NCBI GenBank assembly: GCA_030463445.1
Contig: JAQGFW010032798.1
Location: 1-35,383, forward strand
Direction of reading: 5' to 3'
Source: Euplotes aediculatus
Lineage: Eukaryota > Ciliophora > Spirotrichea > Euplotida > Euplotidae
Length of the DNA stretch: 35,383 bases
Every line of letters starts with the position of its first letter. Position 1 is the stretch's first letter. Shown in pieces: positions 35,251 to 35,383 of the stretch. Under the pieces are notes generated by a model. The model was given only the letters and a program-made list of their open reading frames with translations. It had not been told where the DNA came from and did not search any database. Both the position numbers and the translations under genes were made by a program.

Positions 35251-35272
35251 TAAAAAGTAGTGATACTTTTTA
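35251..35272. repeat. Short perfect inverted repeat
   Basis: Arms taaaaagta (35251-35259) and tacttttta (35264-35272) around gtga. It sits just upstream of the -7-like element of the methyltransferase gene and could be an operator or a hairpin. Confidence 0.45.
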
Positions 35273-35290
35273 GTGGTTAGGTGATAGAAC

Positions 35291-35318
35291 AAACCCCGTA
35301 TTTTCGGGGTTTTGTTTT
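35291..35318 (+). terminator. Orphan plus-strand intrinsic terminator
   Basis: Stem aaaccccg (35291-35298) / cggggttt (35305-35312), 6-nt loop, then tgtttt. No plus-strand gene precedes it: the nearest gene to the left is the minus-strand methyltransferase gene, which starts at 35124. It may end an unrecognised small RNA. Confidence 0.55.
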
Positions 35319-35368
35319 GTAAATACTCCATAAGTGCTAATTTTTGCTACATTTCGGGCAATAAGTGG

Positions 35369-35383
35369 TAACTTTGCAGCATG
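35369..35383 (+). promoter_or_regulatory. Promoter next to an ATG at the window edge (TTTG-22-TAacTTTG)
   Basis: An exact -7 element at 35369-35376 with TTTG at 35343-35346 (22-bp gap), followed after 4 bp by the ATG at 35381-35383 where the window ends. If that ATG is the start of the next gene, its mRNA would be leaderless or nearly so. Confidence 0.45.

Noticed and set aside
1-35383. CRISPR array, insertion sequence, prophage, rRNA or tRNA
   Set aside because: I saw no regular repeat-spacer pattern, transposase, integrase or phage gene, and no tRNA-like cloverleaf or rRNA sequence. Detection of tRNA by eye is imperfect, but the long spacers were read on both strands.

Overview
The window is about 40% GC, densely coded, chromosomal DNA from a member of the phylum Bacteroidota, most likely order Cytophagales (the overall look suggests an Emticicia/Runella-like lineage; this is an inference from gene content, not a match to a database). 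The signs are a SusC/SusD pair under an ECF sigma / FecR anti-sigma module, a type IX secretion (T9SS) C-terminal sorting domain, a GH97 glycosidase, TAnnTTTG-type -7 promoter elements, and almost no Shine-Dalgarno sequences before starts. I see no insertion sequence, prophage, CRISPR array, rRNA or tRNA.

Layout. 1-6.4 kb, plus strand: the 3' nine-tenths of dxs (isoprenoid precursor synthesis), an M24 aminopeptidase P, a small secreted protein and a TonB-dependent receptor with a carboxypeptidase-like N-terminal domain. 6.4-7.3 kb: a gene-poor, AT-rich stretch holding only short open fragments. 7.3-12 kb: a DUF5995-type protein, a convergent SDR oxidoreductase, then a plus-strand run phzF-like / mtgA / small conserved protein / radC. 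12-17.9 kb, minus strand: a 1044-residue T9SS cargo protein, a GreA-like factor overlapping a PAP2-like membrane protein, and rpoN (sigma-54). 18.2-19.7 kb: asnS, divergent from rpoN. 19.7-32 kb: a carbohydrate-uptake locus made of GH97 (minus), a divergent BNR/sortilin-type beta-propeller protein (plus), SusD, SusC, FecR and an ECF sigma factor (all minus). 32.2-35.1 kb: a DUF2520 dehydrogenase-like protein, a membrane-anchored metallophosphoesterase and a TPMT-family methyltransferase. The window ends on an ATG placed just after a promoter-like element.

How the genes work together. The ECF sigma factor, the FecR-like transmembrane anti-sigma and a SusC with an N-terminal STN signalling domain form a classic cell-surface signalling cascade: glycan bound by SusCD signals through STN to FecR and releases sigma to raise susCD expression. 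The GH97 enzyme and the propeller protein next to it are probable periplasmic or surface partners, although they are not in the same transcription unit. The other genes are mostly housekeeping (isoprenoid, cell wall, tRNA charging, transcription).

The most interesting signal is not a protein. In the fecR-susC spacer there is an intrinsic-terminator hairpin with a six-T tail pointing against the operon, and a good plus-strand promoter (TTG, 20 bp, TAATTTTG) sits over the first susC codons. Together they predict an RNA of about 105 nt antisense to the susC leader, the arrangement known from cis-encoded repressor RNAs of Bacteroides polysaccharide loci (DonS type). Other leads are a perfect LacI/PurR-like palindrome upstream of the sigma gene, a C8 tract that could switch the C-terminal module of the GH97 enzyme, and an orphan terminator near the right end.
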